17,370 nt of DNA from a bacterium (GTDB lineage Bacteria; AUK180): contig JAGGYO010000350.1 in the NCBI GenBank assembly GCA_021162505.1, positions 1 to 17,370 of the forward strand. The letters are read 5' to 3'. Of the stretch, positions 16,566-17,370 are shown one piece after another (within the stretch, counting starts at the first letter, position 1; the number at the start of each line of letters is the position of its first letter). The notes under the pieces are model-generated. The model ran no database searches and was not told the origin of the DNA. It was given only the letters and a program-made list of their open reading frames with translations. The position numbers and the translations under genes were made by a program.

Positions 16566-16588
16566 GTTCATAAGGTGAAAGTTCATAA
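16566..16588 (-). repeat. Direct repeat TTATGAAC x2 upstream of the operon promoter
   Basis: The octamer GTTCATAA on the plus strand (TTATGAAC on the minus strand) occurs at 16566-16573 and again at 16581-16588, 15 bp apart. The copies centre about 46 and 61 bp upstream of the inferred GGDEF transcription start, just outside the -35 box. Class I/II activators often bind there. A chance pair in AT-rich DNA cannot be excluded. Confidence 0.35.
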
Positions 16589-16686
16589 AAGACCTCATAT
16601 AGCGTATGTCGTTCCATGCATTTTGTGTTATTTATATGACATAATACGCAGTTCTTAATAGGAAACCTGTTTTTGCCTATTTGTCT

Positions 16687-16715
16687 TTGCATATTTTCAG
16701 AAATTTTAGTATAAT
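16687..16715 (+). promoter_or_regulatory. tRNA-Leu promoter
   Basis: TTGCAT (16687-16692), 17 bp, TATAAT (16710-16715). Transcription would begin near 16722, two bases before the mature tRNA end, so only a very short 5' leader needs RNase P processing. Position and near-consensus boxes make this convincing. Confidence 0.75.
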
Positions 16716-16723
16716 TAGCTTAT

Positions 16724-16808
16724 GCCGGGATGGCGAAATTGGCAGACGCGCATGGTTCAGGTCCATGTGGGGGTTAACTCCGTGCAGGTTCAAGTCCTGT
16801 TCCCGGCA
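16724..16808 (+). tRNA. tRNA-Leu (anticodon CAG)
   Basis: An 85-base class II tRNA. The acceptor stem pairs GCCGGGA (16724-16730) with TCCCGGC (16801-16807), followed by discriminator A. The anticodon arm is CATGG, loop TTCAGGT, CCATG, a perfect 5-bp stem, with anticodon CAG at 16758-16760 reading CUG. A long variable arm (GGGG-TTAA-CTCC) and the T arm (GCAGG, TTCAAGT, CCTGT) complete the cloverleaf. The 3' CCA is not encoded; ACT follows, so CCA must be added by nucleotidyltransferase. No rho-independent terminator is visible directly downstream, so the transcript may continue into the next small gene. Confidence 0.96.
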
Positions 16809-16928
16809 CTTAAAAATACATCTACTTTTAAACATCACACGGAACGATCTCTAATATTAAATATCCATGCAAAGACATGTAAAAAATGTGAAAAATTACT
16901 GAAAGGCATTGTTAAACTGGATAATATA

Positions 16929-17243
16929 ATGACAGAGCCGGGAATCCCTTATGAAAAAAAATTAAATCTTGCTCTAATGAGAGAAGAAAAGAAATTTCAA
17001 AATGAAAAGAGAGCGCTTTTACAAAAAGGCATTATTTGGGGTACTTCCACTGAAGCAATAATATTGTCCATTATTTTTATGTTCGGAGGAAAAGTTATGT
17101 CTTTTTTTAATAAAATTGACTCTACGAACCTCTCATTTCCGTCAATTCCTAAAATAGGATTGCCCCATATTTTGTTAGCAATGCTCGTTCTTTTACCCTT
17201 TACTTTATTGCTTCCTCTCATATTGATCAAAAGAAAAGGTTAA
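16929..17243 (+). CDS. Small predicted membrane protein of unknown function
   Basis: I do not recognise this gene. From ATG 16929 it encodes 104 residues: a charged N-terminal part (about 1-33; KKLNLALMREEKKFQNEKRA, probably helical), a first hydrophobic segment (about 34-60), a short polar loop and a second hydrophobic segment (about 76-100) ending in IKRKG. The basic C-terminus suggests it stays in the cytoplasm. The start is uncertain because no good Shine-Dalgarno precedes this ATG. The frame is also open upstream, where it would encode a CKKC pair at about 16875-16886 and then run into the tRNA. It may be read from the tRNA transcript. Confidence 0.55.
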   Translation: MTEPGIPYEKKLNLALMREEKKFQNEKRALLQKGIIWGTSTEAIILSIIFMFGGKVMSFFNKIDSTNLSFPSIPKIGLPHILLAMLVLLPFTLLLPLILIKRKG

Positions 17244-17320
17244 AAAGAGTATCTTTAATATTTTCAATTTTTATGATATACTTTTACAGTGAACAAATTA
17301 GATATAAAGAGTATCCTTAA
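17244..17320 (+). repeat. Repeated AAAGAGTATC(T/C)TTAA flanking the endonuclease III start
   Basis: A 15-base element occurs at 17244-17258 and again, with one mismatch, at 17306-17320, 62 bp apart. The first copy contains a perfect inverted repeat, AAAGA-GTA-TCTTT; the second has one mismatched pair. The copies lie at the expected -35 region and about 17 bp inside the coding sequence, so they bracket the inferred promoter. They could be a pair of repressor operators, or the second could be coding coincidence (it spells IKSIL). Confidence 0.3.
17274..17282 (+). promoter_or_regulatory. Extended -10 promoter of the endonuclease III-like gene
   Basis: TGA followed by TATACT (17277-17282) makes an extended -10 element. 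The -35 region (TTTAAT at 17254-17259) is poor, which extended -10 promoters tolerate. The GTG start at 17289 lies six bases after the box, exactly where transcription should begin, and no Shine-Dalgarno is present. The layout suggests a leaderless message. Confidence 0.5.
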
Positions 17321-17370
17321 AATATTAGAAAAAGAAAGTAAAAATTGGAACGCTCCCGTGGTAACATTTA
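17289..17370 (+). CDS. nth: Endonuclease III-like DNA glycosylase (partial, N-terminus only)
   Basis: Only 27 codons are in the window, from GTG 17289: VNKLDIKSILKILEKE, then SKNWNAPVVTF, where the edge cuts it. The pattern of a helix ending ILEKE, then a Trp and the PVVT(F/E) segment, resembles the N-terminus of a subset of endonuclease III proteins (HhH-GPD base-excision glycosylases). The helix-hairpin-helix, catalytic Lys/Asp and iron-sulfur cysteines lie outside the window, so the call rests on a short match from memory. No Shine-Dalgarno precedes the GTG. Confidence 0.6.
   Translation, partial: MNKLDIKSILKILEKESKNWNAPVVTF

Noticed and set aside
16555..16588. A ten-codon minus-strand leader peptide (MNFHLMNIGL) with GAGGT before it, ahead of the GGDEF gene
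   Set aside because: It lies upstream of the best promoter and would need another transcript start. It has no run of one amino acid and no paired attenuator hairpins.
16801..16830. Possible hairpin TTAAAA...TTTTAA after the tRNA as a terminator
   Set aside because: The stem has only six A-T pairs and no following T-run, far too weak for a rho-independent terminator.
16722..16928. The open frame that starts at ATG 16722, inside the tRNA region
   Set aside because: Its first 29 codons are the tRNA-Leu gene itself, which folds into a complete cloverleaf. The openness there is chance; only the downstream part is kept as a gene.

Overview
The window looks like chromosomal DNA from an AT-rich, Gram-negative-type (diderm) bacterium. 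The outer-membrane side is shown by a TonB-dependent receptor with its own TonB/ExbB/ExbD motor. The receptor starts with a carboxypeptidase-regulatory-like domain, which is common in Bacteroidetes and related FCB-type candidate phyla. A lineage of that kind is my inference; no marker here fixes the phylum. Coding density is very high, no gene-free stretch exceeds about 200 bp, and I see no insertion sequence, phage gene, CRISPR array or rRNA.

Layout. (1) 1-3194, minus strand: two overlapping ABC half-transporters, probably a heterodimeric exporter; the second gene runs off the left edge. (2) 3195-3280: a compact divergent promoter region with a near-ideal sigma70 promoter on the plus strand. 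(3) 3281-7915, plus strand: an operon of outer-membrane receptor, ExbB, ExbD, a second ExbD and TonB, i.e. a self-contained energised uptake system of unknown substrate. (4) 16523-7899, minus strand: eight tightly packed genes, in transcription order a membrane GGDEF protein, hslU, a YacP/Rae1-like NYN nuclease, obg, a fused NnrE-NnrD, thiL, tsaE and an AEC-family carrier. They overlap or nearly touch (ATGA overlaps at three junctions), so they are probably one transcript combining c-di-GMP signalling, proteolysis, ribosome/tRNA maintenance and metabolite repair. The last gene overlaps the end of tonB tail to tail by 17 bp. (5) 16524-17370, plus strand: tRNA-Leu(CAG) with its promoter, a small predicted membrane protein, and the first 27 codons of an endonuclease III-like gene cut by the right edge.

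The most notable pattern is in translation starts. Most genes inside operons carry clear Shine-Dalgarno sequences or are coupled to the gene before them. Three genes that appear to begin transcripts (the GGDEF gene, the endonuclease III-like gene and the ABC transporter) have no Shine-Dalgarno, and a -10 box lies about 7-8 bases before a start codon. That is the layout of leaderless mRNAs. I did not find a clearly new multi-gene system; most genes belong to known families in a partly unusual arrangement.
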